A DNA stretch of 32,105 nt from Comamonadaceae bacterium (GTDB lineage: Bacteria > Pseudomonadota > Gammaproteobacteria > Burkholderiales > Burkholderiaceae_C): the NCBI GenBank assembly GCA_947454355.1, contig CANGKR010000011.1:1-32105 (forward strand), in the 5' to 3' direction. Each line of letters begins with the position of its first letter. Position 1 is the stretch's first letter. The notes under the pieces are model-generated. The model saw only the letters and a program-made list of their open reading frames with translations, ran no database searches and was not told the origin of the DNA. This document shows positions 15,893 through 23,758 of the stretch, in pieces. Both the position numbers and the translations under genes were made by a program.

Positions 15893-16795
15893 ATGAAAGT
15901 CGGATTTGTCGGACTGGGCGTCATGGGTGCTCCCATGGCTTTGAATATTTTGAAGGGTGGTCATGAACTCACCGTGTATGACAAAAGCCCCGAAGCCATA
16001 GCACGCTTGGTTCAGGCCGGAGCCAAGCAAGCCAACACGGCCCGTGAAGTGGGGGCCGCCAGTGATATCGTCGTGACCATGCTGCCTGAACCTCAACATG
16101 TTGAACAAGTGGTTTTGGGGCTTGACGGTTTGGCGGAAGGTCTGCGTGCGGGTGGCATCGTGATCGAGATGAGCACCATCGACCCAAGCACTTCACGTCG
16201 TGTCGGAGATGCACTTCGCCAACGCGGCATGGAATTGGTAGATTCCCCTGTGGGCAAGACCAGCGAACATGCCGCCACGGGCACATTGACCTTGATGGTC
16301 GGCGGCAACAAAGAAGCCATCGATCGGGCCACACCCGTTTTGAATTGCATGGGCACCGACACCTATTACTGTGGTGGACCGGGCACTGGCCACGCAATGA
16401 AGATGACCAACAATTTGCTGGCCACCACCATCATGATTGCCAACACCGAGGCCTTGGCCATCGGTGCCAAAAACGGTTTGACGCTGGAGTTGATGCAAGA
16501 GGTCATGCGTACCACCATGGCTTGGAACCAACAACTGGCTGTGGCCATGCCTAAAAAAGCATTTCTGGGTGATGACAGTCCCGGCTTTGCGATTCGCTTG
16601 GCTTGCAAGGATGTTCGCCTGGCCTGCGAAGCGGCTGATCAAATGGGCTTTGAAGCAAGTGTAGGACGCGGTGCACAAGCCACAATGGAACGAGCTATGG
16701 CCCAGGGCCTGGGAGATCGGGACACGGCAGCTCTGATGTTTCTGCGCGAAAAAGCACTGGGCATTGAAATTCGTCAACAGCCTGCGAAGACCTGA
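15893..16795 (+). CDS. Beta-hydroxyacid dehydrogenase (HIBADH family, YihU-like)
   Basis: NAD(P)-dependent dehydrogenase of 300 residues. Rossmann motif GFVGLGVMGAPMA (G7-x-G9-x2-G12), catalytic K170 in KMTNNLLA, and a C-terminal helical domain with AIRLACKDVRLA. At residues 117-124 it reads DSPVGKTS where classical 3-hydroxyisobutyrate dehydrogenases have an SGG-type turn. E. coli sulfolactaldehyde reductase YihU has VPVGRTS at this place, so this enzyme is in or near that branch. The YihU sulfonate-contact Arg is Lys (K122) here, N173 is kept, and the contact Ser is Ala (A177), so a different acid may be bound. It follows the SsuABC-like transporter in the same operon. Confidence 0.9.
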   Translation: MKVGFVGLGVMGAPMALNILKGGHELTVYDKSPEAIARLVQAGAKQANTAREVGAASDIVVTMLPEPQHVEQVVLGLDGLAEGLRAGGIVIEMSTIDPSTSRRVGDALRQRGMELVDSPVGKTSEHAATGTLTLMVGGNKEAIDRATPVLNCMGTDTYYCGGPGTGHAMKMTNNLLATTIMIANTEALAIGAKNGLTLELMQEVMRTTMAWNQQLAVAMPKKAFLGDDSPGFAIRLACKDVRLACEAADQMGFEASVGRGAQATMERAMAQGLGDRDTAALMFLREKALGIEIRQQPAKT

Positions 16796-16812
16796 CTCGA
16801 ATTGGAACACCC

Positions 16813-17109
16813 GTGCCCGCTTACATCATCAACGACATGGAGATCACGGACCCTCATCGCTTCGAGGAATACAAGCTGTTGTCACCGGCGACGGTGAAGG
16901 CATACGGCGGAAAATTCCTGGCACGCGGTGGCGAGGTCAACACATTGGAGGGTGACTGGCAACCGAGACGACTGGTCATTCTCGAATTCCCGGACCGGGC
17001 GCAAGCCCAAGCTTGGTTGAACTCACCCGAGTACGCTCCTGCCAGGCGACTGCGTCAGTTATCCGCCAATTCGCGCATGGTGGTGATTGACGGATTCACG
17101 TCCGTCTGA
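16813..17109 (+). CDS. DUF1330 family protein
   Basis: A 98-residue protein of the DUF1330 family, a ferredoxin-like dimeric alpha/beta-barrel fold. Typical blocks are visible: MPAYIINDMEITDPHRFEEY, KAYGGKFLARGG, and LVILEFPDRAQAQAWLNSPEYAPARRLR. Function is unknown; members often accompany catabolic enzymes. It starts with GTG at 16813, 17 bases after the dehydrogenase stop, so it is the last gene of the rightward operon. Two hairpins follow it. Confidence 0.9.
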   Translation: MPAYIINDMEITDPHRFEEYKLLSPATVKAYGGKFLARGGEVNTLEGDWQPRRLVILEFPDRAQAQAWLNSPEYAPARRLRQLSANSRMVVIDGFTSV

Positions 17110-17130
17110 GCAAAGCTAGTAAGGCTTTGA

Positions 17131-17150
17131 TGCCGTCACATCCGACGGCA
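17131..17150 (+). other. Hairpin after the rightward operon
   Basis: TGCCGTC and GACGGCA form a perfect 7-bp stem around ACATCC, 21 bases after the DUF1330 stop codon. It lacks a T-run, so it is more likely an mRNA 3'-end stabiliser than a terminator by itself; it lies immediately before the better terminator candidate at 17155. Confidence 0.45.
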
Positions 17151-17154
17151 GCTT

Positions 17155-17186
17155 GCCCATATGTTTTCATGGCATGTGGGCTTTTT
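17155..17186 (+). terminator. Rho-independent terminator of the rightward operon
   Basis: GCCCATATG pairs with CATGTGGGC (9 bp, one G-T wobble) around a 9-base loop and is followed by TTTTT. It follows the DUF1330 gene and overlaps the 3' end of the convergent CoA-transferase gene by 20 bases. Confidence 0.7.
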
Positions 17187-18309
17187 CTTGAAGCGAATCT
17201 ATCAATTGTCCGTGTTCATCCACTGCAGGCGCGCCCCTTAGATAGGCCATGGCCTGCCAAGGCGATTGACAAGCAGGTGCGGGCATCTCTACAGGTCGGC
17301 CACGCACCATCACCTGCTGGGTTCGCAACTGCGGATGATGAATCAAATCTAAAACAGAATTGAGGGTACCAAAAGGCGTTTGCGCTTCTGTCAAACGATC
17401 AGTCACCTCACCCCAAGTCAGCGCCCCAATCACAGCTTGAATCATGTCCTCGATCAGTTGGCGGTGAATACCTCGTGAGGCACTGTTGACAAATCTCACA
17501 TCCGCGATGAGTTCGGGCTGTTCCATCACATGTTGACAAAAAGCGTGCCACTCTCGGTCATTTTGTACTGCCAACACCAATTCGCGGCCGTCACTGCAAG
17601 TGAATGCACCGTAAGCCGCAATACTGGGATGTTTCAGGCCGCCGCGCTCAGGTGCAGAACGGCCATAACGCGCCTGCAAATACGGCACGGCCATGAGTTC
17701 TGCTGCGGCATCAAACAAGGACACATGCAAAGCACTGCCCTGCCCAGTGCGCTCGCGCAATAGCAGTGCTTCCAAAATGCCTTGCGCAGCATTCATGCCA
17801 GCAGTGATATCGCAAATCGACACGCCAATGCGACCCCAGGGCCCCGGAGCGCCATTGACAGACACCAAACCGCTCTCAGCTTGCACCAGCAAGTCGTAGG
17901 CCTTGAGGTCGTTCATAGGCCCGCTCTCACCATAGCCGCTGATGTCGCAGGTAATCAGACGGGGCATGGCGGCACGCAAGGCATCCGAACCCAGACCCAA
18001 CCGTTTGGCCGCGCCGGGAGCCAAATTTTGTATGAAGACATCTGCATGGGCCAATAAAGCCATCATTTGCGCCATATCGGTCGCTTGACGCAGGTCTAGC
18101 GCTACCGACTCCTTGCCTTGATTGATCCACACAAAGTACGAGGACTCGCCATACACTTCTCGGTCGTAATCGCGCGCGAAATCACCTTCAGGTCGCTCGA
18201 TTTTCAAGACGCGTGCACCCGCTTGAGCCAAACGGCTTGAACAGTAGGGGGCCGCCACAGCATGCTCCAGCGATACCACCAGCACGCCTTCAAGGGGTTG
18301 TAGACTCAT
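17167..18309 (-). CDS. CaiB/BaiF family (class III) CoA-transferase, copy A
   Basis: Cytoplasmic enzyme of 380 residues that moves CoA between carboxylic acids. Family blocks: VVSLEHAVAAPYCSSRLAQAGARV at the start, KIERPEGDFARDYD, NQGKESVALDL, ITCDISGYGESGP, and the catalytic aspartate D167 in SICDITAG (equivalent to D169 of formyl-CoA transferase). Length is normal. It closely resembles the second CoA-transferase at 22327, with near-collinear N termini. Its ATG overlaps the LysR gene stop (ATGA at 18306-18309), so it is translated with the regulator as the last gene of a six-gene operon. Acid substrate unknown; dicarboxylic or hydroxyacids are plausible because a CitE-like lyase is in the island. 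Confidence 0.93.
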   Translation of the reverse strand: MSLQPLEGVLVVSLEHAVAAPYCSSRLAQAGARVLKIERPEGDFARDYDREVYGESSYFVWINQGKESVALDLRQATDMAQMMALLAHADVFIQNLAPGAAKRLGLGSDALRAAMPRLITCDISGYGESGPMNDLKAYDLLVQAESGLVSVNGAPGPWGRIGVSICDITAGMNAAQGILEALLLRERTGQGSALHVSLFDAAAELMAVPYLQARYGRSAPERGGLKHPSIAAYGAFTCSDGRELVLAVQNDREWHAFCQHVMEQPELIADVRFVNSASRGIHRQLIEDMIQAVIGALTWGEVTDRLTEAQTPFGTLNSVLDLIHHPQLRTQQVMVRGRPVEMPAPACQSPWQAMAYLRGAPAVDEHGQLIDSLQEKAHMP

Positions 18310-19235
18310 GACACATTTCCTGATTGCGATCCATCTTCATCGGGCAAATGGCCGCGATGGCATAAAAATTCAATGAGTTTGCTCACCGACAGCAAACTGG
18401 CCCTGTCTTTGCGCGTGCACAGCATCATGCGCCGCACTGCCCAGTCATCACTGAAGGGACATACAGCCAAGTCCAGTCCTTTGGCCAGCACCCGAGCGGC
18501 TTGCTCAGGCAACAAGCCCAGCCCCAAGCCCGCTTCTACCATATGGCACACGGCTTCAAAGCTACGCACTTGCACCCGCAATTGCAACGTTTTTTCTGCA
18601 ATCACGGCTTGTGCCGCGAGCAACCGTGTCATGGACGATCCGCCTTCTAAGGTGATCAACTCATCGTCCAAGACATCACTGAATTTGAGAGACTCAAACG
18701 CCGCTAAGGGATGGTCCAGCGGCATCACAACCGCCAGTCTGTCTTGACAATAAGGGTACGCTTCCAAACCTTCGACCGGCGTGCCCTCCACCACAATGCC
18801 CACGTCGGCCTCAGCAGCTTGCAGTTCGCGAACGATCTCCTCACTCCATCGTTCTTGGACAATGACTTTGACATCCGGGTTGTGGTGCGCAAATGCGGCC
18901 AAATCATTAGGCAAGGTGTCCGTGATGACCGAGGTGTTGGCCAGTAACCGTAAAGCGCCTTTTCGGCCATTGGCATGGTCGCTCATTTCGGCCTGCATCA
19001 GGTTGAGCTCCACCAGCAAAGCCCGAGCACGAGGCAGCAAGGCCATGCCAGCAGGGGTCAACTCCACACCGCGCGAAGATCGCTCCAACAAAGTGGTGCG
19101 AAAGCGGTGCTCCAGCAAAGCCATACGTCGACTGGCAGCAGCCAGCCCCATGTGGGAGGCTTCTGCGGCCTTGGTCAGGCTGCGCAATTCGGCTGCGCGG
19201 ACAAACAGGGCCAATGTGTCTATATCTGGGAGCAT
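18306..19235 (-). CDS. LysR family transcriptional regulator
   Basis: Regulator of 309 residues. N-terminal winged helix (IDTLALFVRAAELRSLTKAAEAS, AAASRRMALLEHRFRTTLLERSSRGVELTPAG) and a C-terminal effector-binding domain with the usual LRLLANTSVITDTLP start and a GLGLGLLPEQAA block. ATG 19235 gives the standard LysR N terminus and has GGAAG upstream; the open frame extends to 19325 but into the intergenic region and the upstream gene end. Unusually, it sits inside the operon between the ApnL-like gene (14 bases) and CoA-transferase A (ATGA overlap), instead of being divergent from its target. It probably controls this operon, and perhaps the other two units, in response to a pathway intermediate. 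Confidence 0.93.
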   Translation of the reverse strand: MLPDIDTLALFVRAAELRSLTKAAEASHMGLAAASRRMALLEHRFRTTLLERSSRGVELTPAGMALLPRARALLVELNLMQAEMSDHANGRKGALRLLANTSVITDTLPNDLAAFAHHNPDVKVIVQERWSEEIVRELQAAEADVGIVVEGTPVEGLEAYPYCQDRLAVVMPLDHPLAAFESLKFSDVLDDELITLEGGSSMTRLLAAQAVIAEKTLQLRVQVRSFEAVCHMVEAGLGLGLLPEQAARVLAKGLDLAVCPFSDDWAVRRMMLCTRKDRASLLSVSKLIEFLCHRGHLPDEDGSQSGNVS

Positions 19236-19249
19236 TTCATGTCTTCCAT

Positions 19250-21190
19250 CTATTGAGGCAAATCGATCAGGACCAGGGCATAAGGTTTCAAGCTGAAGGG
19301 TGCATGAGTTTCCCCTTTGACCCAAGGACTCACCTCGGTAAAGCCTTTATAGTCAAGCCAGCTTTGTGCGTCCATCCTAGCCCATGAACATTCGGCTTGC
19401 CAGTGTAGCGGCTGGGATTGCTCTGTCAGATTGGCGATCATCATCTGCCGTCCTGCTGGACCAGCCCCCACGATGGCCGCGAAGGGCCAATAAAACCAAG
19501 GAAAAATTCTTTCTTGGAGTACTGATGGTTCCTGCAATTGAATGCCCTGCCAAGACATGCAAACCTCTAGCATGGCCTCTGTGGGGGTTACCCATCGTGT
19601 GCCGGGTTCATCTATCTGATCATGCGGGCGGCTGCTCAATGCTGGCAGCGTCAAAGCTCTCACCCCGGCTTGTGCCGCCCCGGCCATGTGACCGATCAGC
19701 CACGCTGCACCAAACAAGCCGTGGCTGCGCGGATCGACCGATGCCAAAGGGACTCGCCTACTTCCATCACTGATCGGTTGTCTGCCCAAGGGACTCGCGC
19801 GGGCACCCAAGCCACTCGGACCCAGATGCCATTCACGCCCGGGATGTCTGCGCCTCGCTGTGGCCAGCATCGAGGGCAAACTCTGCAGTCCTCGCATCAC
19901 CGCTGTATCGTCGACGCTGTGGACAATGGGGCAAACTGTGAACGCCATGAAATCCTCCCCGCCGCTTCTTTCAAGACGATTCAATTGCGCGAAAAAATGA
20001 GGTGTACCCCCACCGACAGAAACCATAGGGAACAAGCTGCGCAAACAGGCCACAGCGCGTTCACCACAAGGCAATGCAGCCACAGCAGAGGGCACTACAT
20101 TCGCTTGGGCTATGGCCTGAGCCAGTTGTTGGGCTGCGGCCTCATCGTCAGCGCCCCAGTCACGATGCGCTGCATCATCCACACACAAATCAATGCGCAG
20201 CTTAGCCTTGGCTGCATCCAGCATGCAGCCAAGCTGTGCCCAAGCCACAGTCTTGATGTCGCTGAAGGACCAGAGCGTGAGGTGTAAAAAATAGGGTTGC
20301 CAGCGCGTCAACAACGACAACAATGCAGACGTGGGTTGAAGCGTTGCGGATGATGTGATGATCAACCCCAAGCGCATGTGACCCGCACCATTGCTATGCG
20401 AAATTTCAGTGATCCTACTTGGCGGGATATCGTAGATGGGCCGCACAGGATTAGCGGGCGCCACATTCTCCAGCCGCAAATGCATTTCTCTTTGCCAAGA
20501 TTGATGCCGATGCAGTACATAGGGCCTGGGCATCCAATTAGATCGGCTGTAGGTCTTGAATGAAGCATCGGCATTGTTGCGCTGATCTTCAATTTCGTAG
20601 TCTTCCCCAAGCAACACTGCCTGCGCCCAGCACGCTGGGGCATATTCATGCCGGACGCCATTCACATTGGTGAAAGGTGGCCATGCCGGCACCTCTTGCG
20701 GAAATTGGGAATGCGTGACGCGGCCATCGATATGGCTGACTTGGACAGCAGAGCCTGCGGCAGACAAAGCATGCATCAACACCCAACCACAGCGATTGAC
20801 CCGAAGCTCATGGCTGGGTGTTGCCTTTACAGAAAAATGTAAATGTCCCTGTGCATCACCGTGCACATGCATTTCCAAACTCAAACGCGCTTGAGGGTCC
20901 CAGTCACCAGAAACATCGTCTGCAGAACAAGGAATGTGGGCCTTCAAGTGGAGTACAAAGCTCACATCGTCCATCTGCAGCTGCTCGCAGTCGAGCACCG
21001 TCACAGGGGTTCCCCAACCTGAATCGCGCAGCAAAAACTCCACACCATGCCAGACCTCATGGCCATGGACGCAGATCGGACCGAAATGCGTACCCTGGCG
21101 CACCAACGAAACAGGACCTGCCCTCAAACTCTGGCGAAGGGCCAGCGTTTCGTGACATCCGAAAAGAGCCCGCTGCTCGGCATCCGACAT
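19250..21190 (-). CDS. ApnL-like lactonase (D-apionate lactonase family), probable
   Basis: A large protein of about 646 residues. I recognise the pattern of the D-apionate lactonase (ApnL) family: an N-terminal beta domain (SLRAGPVSLV, VEFLLRDSGWGTP, and HIDGRVTHSQFP), the highly conserved stretch EDQRNNADASFKTYS at 201-215, a middle alpha/beta region (about 270-540) that fits the family's TIM barrel, and a C-terminal beta domain. ApnL hydrolyses D-apionolactone to D-apionate; this protein may open the same or another branched or sugar lactone. ATG 21190 is used; an in-frame TTG at 21214 overlaps the SDR stop. Neither start has a Shine-Dalgarno, so translation may depend on coupling to the upstream SDR. 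Family assignment is from memory of the motif. Confidence 0.68.
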   Translation of the reverse strand: MSDAEQRALFGCHETLALRQSLRAGPVSLVRQGTHFGPICVHGHEVWHGVEFLLRDSGWGTPVTVLDCEQLQMDDVSFVLHLKAHIPCSADDVSGDWDPQARLSLEMHVHGDAQGHLHFSVKATPSHELRVNRCGWVLMHALSAAGSAVQVSHIDGRVTHSQFPQEVPAWPPFTNVNGVRHEYAPACWAQAVLLGEDYEIEDQRNNADASFKTYSRSNWMPRPYVLHRHQSWQREMHLRLENVAPANPVRPIYDIPPSRITEISHSNGAGHMRLGLIITSSATLQPTSALLSLLTRWQPYFLHLTLWSFSDIKTVAWAQLGCMLDAAKAKLRIDLCVDDAAHRDWGADDEAAAQQLAQAIAQANVVPSAVAALPCGERAVACLRSLFPMVSVGGGTPHFFAQLNRLERSGGEDFMAFTVCPIVHSVDDTAVMRGLQSLPSMLATARRRHPGREWHLGPSGLGARASPLGRQPISDGSRRVPLASVDPRSHGLFGAAWLIGHMAGAAQAGVRALTLPALSSRPHDQIDEPGTRWVTPTEAMLEVCMSWQGIQLQEPSVLQERIFPWFYWPFAAIVGAGPAGRQMMIANLTEQSQPLHWQAECSWARMDAQSWLDYKGFTEVSPWVKGETHAPFSLKPYALVLIDLPQ

Positions 21191-21210
21191 GGGGGTCGAA
21201 AGTGAGTTTG

Positions 21211-21963
21211 TCAAATGGTGCGACCGCCGTCGACCGGCAATTCAACCCCCGTGATGAAGGCTGCAGCATCGCTGGCCAAATACAAGGCGGCCTTGGCCAC
21301 ATCTTCAGGTGTTGACATGCGTCCCAGGGGAATGCCCGCTGTGATGCGAGCACGCGCCTCTGGGGTGTCGGCAGTCCCTAAAAACTGCTCGATCAAGCCT
21401 GTGGCACCCATCACTGGACATATGGCGTTGACGCGGATGCCATCAGGCCCTAACTCGGCTGCCATGGATTTGGACATCAAATTGACCGCGCCTTTCGAGG
21501 CGTTGTACCAAGTCAATCCCGGGCGCGGCCGAATACCAGCTGTCGAACCAATGTTGATAATGACCCCTTGCCCCTTTTGGCGCATCAAGGGTACTACGGC
21601 CCTGGCCATGTGGTAAATGGATTTGACGTTGACATTGAAGACCCGGTCAAACGTAGCCTCGTCCACGTCGAGCATAGGCTGGTTGCGGTGCGTAGTCCCA
21701 GCGTTGTTGACCACGATGTCAGGCACGCCCAGGTGTTGCACACAAGCGTCCACAGCCTGTTTCACCTCTTGGCCTTTTGACACATCACATGCCACAGCGA
21801 AGGCTGCAGGTCCTAAACTTGCCGCGACAGTTTGTGCACGTGCTGCGTCCAGGTCCGCAATCAATACACGCGCTCCCTCTTGGACGAACAAACGTGCAAT
21901 GCCCTCACCGAAACCCGCACCAGCGCCTGTGATGATGGCTATTTTGTTTTGCAATACAGACAT
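21211..21963 (-). CDS. Short-chain dehydrogenase/reductase, second copy
   Basis: Classical SDR of 250 residues. Cofactor motif TGAGAGFG (12-19), NNAG (86-89), catalytic S140 (NIGSTAG), Y153 and K157 (WYNASK), then the late PVDGGRTI end. It shares only the family features with the other SDR at 11314 and is not a recent duplicate. ATG 21963 is chosen because AAGGG lies upstream at good spacing and the result is the normal family length; the open frame upstream adds only 12 residues. It directly precedes the ApnL-like lactonase gene, so a role making a lactone or oxidising a sugar alcohol carbon is plausible. Confidence 0.93.
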   Translation of the reverse strand: MSVLQNKIAIITGAGAGFGEGIARLFVQEGARVLIADLDAARAQTVAASLGPAAFAVACDVSKGQEVKQAVDACVQHLGVPDIVVNNAGTTHRNQPMLDVDEATFDRVFNVNVKSIYHMARAVVPLMRQKGQGVIINIGSTAGIRPRPGLTWYNASKGAVNLMSKSMAAELGPDGIRVNAICPVMGATGLIEQFLGTADTPEARARITAGIPLGRMSTPEDVAKAALYLASDAAAFITGVELPVDGGRTI

Positions 21964-21973
21964 TGGATTCCCT

Positions 21974-22309
21974 TCACGGCCAGAGCATCTGGTGCTCAAC
22001 CGAAATGATGGGGGAGACGTCTTTGGCGAAGTTGGGCAAATCCGCCAACAAGGTCTTGCCCTCAGGACTGGACAATGCGTGGGTCAAATCGGCCTCGGAG
22101 TCGAACCACAACTCAGAAAATCCATCGTAATCAAAATGTGGAAAACGCGCGCGATCCACCAAATTGACCGAATAGCGACGCAGCCCGGGCAATTTGACAC
22201 ACAGTGCCGCATGGCGCTGGAGCCAATGCTCCTTGAAATCATGATGGCTCATACCATCCTTGCATCGCAAAATTCCCAAGCGTTTAACGTAAGTGACGGG
22301 GGTTGTCAT
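21974..22309 (-). CDS. EthD domain-containing protein
   Basis: A 111-residue protein with the EthD dimeric alpha/beta-barrel pattern: VKRLGILRCKDGMSHHDFKE, then HWLQRHAALCVKLPGLRRYSVN, then DGFSELWFDSEADL. EthD-type proteins accompany many degradative operons; some are catalytic isomerases or lyases, most are of unknown role. ATG 22309 follows GGAG at a usable distance; the in-frame open stretch upstream lies in the CoA-transferase gene end. It sits 17 bases after CoA-transferase B and 10 bases before the SDR, inside the same operon. Confidence 0.88.
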   Translation of the reverse strand: MTTPVTYVKRLGILRCKDGMSHHDFKEHWLQRHAALCVKLPGLRRYSVNLVDRARFPHFDYDGFSELWFDSEADLTHALSSPEGKTLLADLPNFAKDVSPIISVEHQMLWP

Positions 22310-22326
22310 GCAGTTCTCCATTTTCT

Positions 22327-23517
22327 TCAGTGAGGTTTTGAAACAGGGGGTGGGGCCGAGGCGGCGAACTCTTGTCGCAGCGCCTCGCCATGGGAGTCGA
22401 TATCGGGTGCAGGGAGATAGGATGGCGACTCCCACTCCACTTGCCAGGGCAAAGCCGGCATCTTGACTACTTGATGGCCCACAGGCATATCACGTGTCCG
22501 CAATTGCGGATGCACCATCAAATCGCTTACTGAATTCACATGGCCATAGGCCGTTTGCGCCATGTCCAAGCGTTGGATGGCCTGGGCACTTTCCAAGGCG
22601 GCGAAAACATCTGTGACCACACCATCGACAAATGCGCGATGGTTGCAACGTGCGGCGTTATCTGCGCAACGAGGATCCGCGAGAAGATCAGGACGCTGCA
22701 AGACGATTTTGCAAAAAGCTTGCCATTCCCGCTCGTTTTGAATCGATATGACCAACTCCCTGCCATCGCCACAAGGAAACACCCCGTAAGGCGTGATAGA
22801 AGGATGTTTCAAACCCACCCGATCAGGTGCACGACCGCCGTATCGACCTTGCAGATAAGGCACGCTCATCAATTCGGCTGCGGAGTCAAATAGCGACACA
22901 TGCACGCTGCTACCCTGCCCCGTCAAATGCCTTTGCAAGACAGCTTGCTGAATGCCAATCAAGGCATTCATGCCGGCCGTAATATCACACAAAGACACGC
23001 CAATACGCCCCCACTCACCGGGTGCACCGCTGACGGCAATCAAGCCCGACTCCGCTTGAACCAGCAAGTCGTATGCTTTCATCTGATGGTAGGAGCCATG
23101 CGCGCCATAGCCACTGATGTCACAGGTGATCAGGCGAGGATGATGGGCGCGCAAGGACTCAGAACTTAGACCCAACCTGGCTGTAGCCCCTGGGGCCAGA
23201 TTTTGTAAAAACACATCGGCGCCGGCCAACATGGCTTTCAAGATGCTCAAGTCCTCTGGTTTCTTGAGATCCAACGCGATGGACTCCTTGCCCCGATTGA
23301 TCCAGACAAAATAAGAAGACTCGCCGTGAACATGTCGGTCGTAACCCCGCGCAAAGTCGCCTTCGGGTCGTTCAATTTTGATCACACGCGCCCCAGCATC
23401 GGCCAGTCGACTGGAGCAATACGGCGCCGCAACCGCTTGCTCCAGGGCTACGACCAACAAGCCCTGCAGGGGTTTGACTGTATTTTTTAACGAGTGATGA
23501 GGTGTCGTATCGCTCAT
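22327..23517 (-). CDS. CaiB/BaiF family (class III) CoA-transferase, copy B
   Basis: First gene of the six-gene leftward operon, about 396 residues. The blocks match copy A closely: VVALEQAVAAPYCSSRLADAGARV, KIERPEGDFARGYD, NRGKESIALDLKK, ITCDISGYGAHG, and the catalytic aspartate in SLCDITAG. Its C terminus differs more and ends with a Pro/Ala-rich tail. The start is uncertain: ATG 23517 gives a family-like N terminus after a short lead (MSDTTPHHSL), and other in-frame starts lie at 23550 and 23637; none has a clear Shine-Dalgarno. With copy A it may form a heteromer, or handle a second acid or the reverse step of the same transfer. Confidence 0.92.
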   Translation of the reverse strand: MSDTTPHHSLKNTVKPLQGLLVVALEQAVAAPYCSSRLADAGARVIKIERPEGDFARGYDRHVHGESSYFVWINRGKESIALDLKKPEDLSILKAMLAGADVFLQNLAPGATARLGLSSESLRAHHPRLITCDISGYGAHGSYHQMKAYDLLVQAESGLIAVSGAPGEWGRIGVSLCDITAGMNALIGIQQAVLQRHLTGQGSSVHVSLFDSAAELMSVPYLQGRYGGRAPDRVGLKHPSITPYGVFPCGDGRELVISIQNEREWQAFCKIVLQRPDLLADPRCADNAARCNHRAFVDGVVTDVFAALESAQAIQRLDMAQTAYGHVNSVSDLMVHPQLRTRDMPVGHQVVKMPALPWQVEWESPSYLPAPDIDSHGEALRQEFAASAPPPVSKPH

Positions 23518-23678
23518 GAATGCATGGAAGGTGACCACATGACTTGGCATTGTGGTGGCCAAATACCGCCACAGGAATTGCCATTGTTCAAAGCCTTCCT
23601 TGCCAAACTGGAAACACCCCTGAAAGACTGAAGGCATGGCCTCAAAGAGTGACCAAGAAAAATCTGAACACCCATGTC

Positions 23679-23691
23679 AGGGGATTCCCCT
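23679..23691. promoter_or_regulatory. Short palindrome in the divergent region
   Basis: AGGGGA-T-TCCCCT is a perfect inverted repeat between CoA-transferase B and the metallo-beta-lactamase-fold gene, which are divergently transcribed. It may be an operator for either side. Nothing else stands out in the 241-base gap 23518-23758. Confidence 0.3.
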
Positions 23692-23758
23692 AACGCGAAA
23701 CACAAAAGCACGACCACAATGGATCATCGATAACGCCCCATCACCAACAGGAGTTCCC

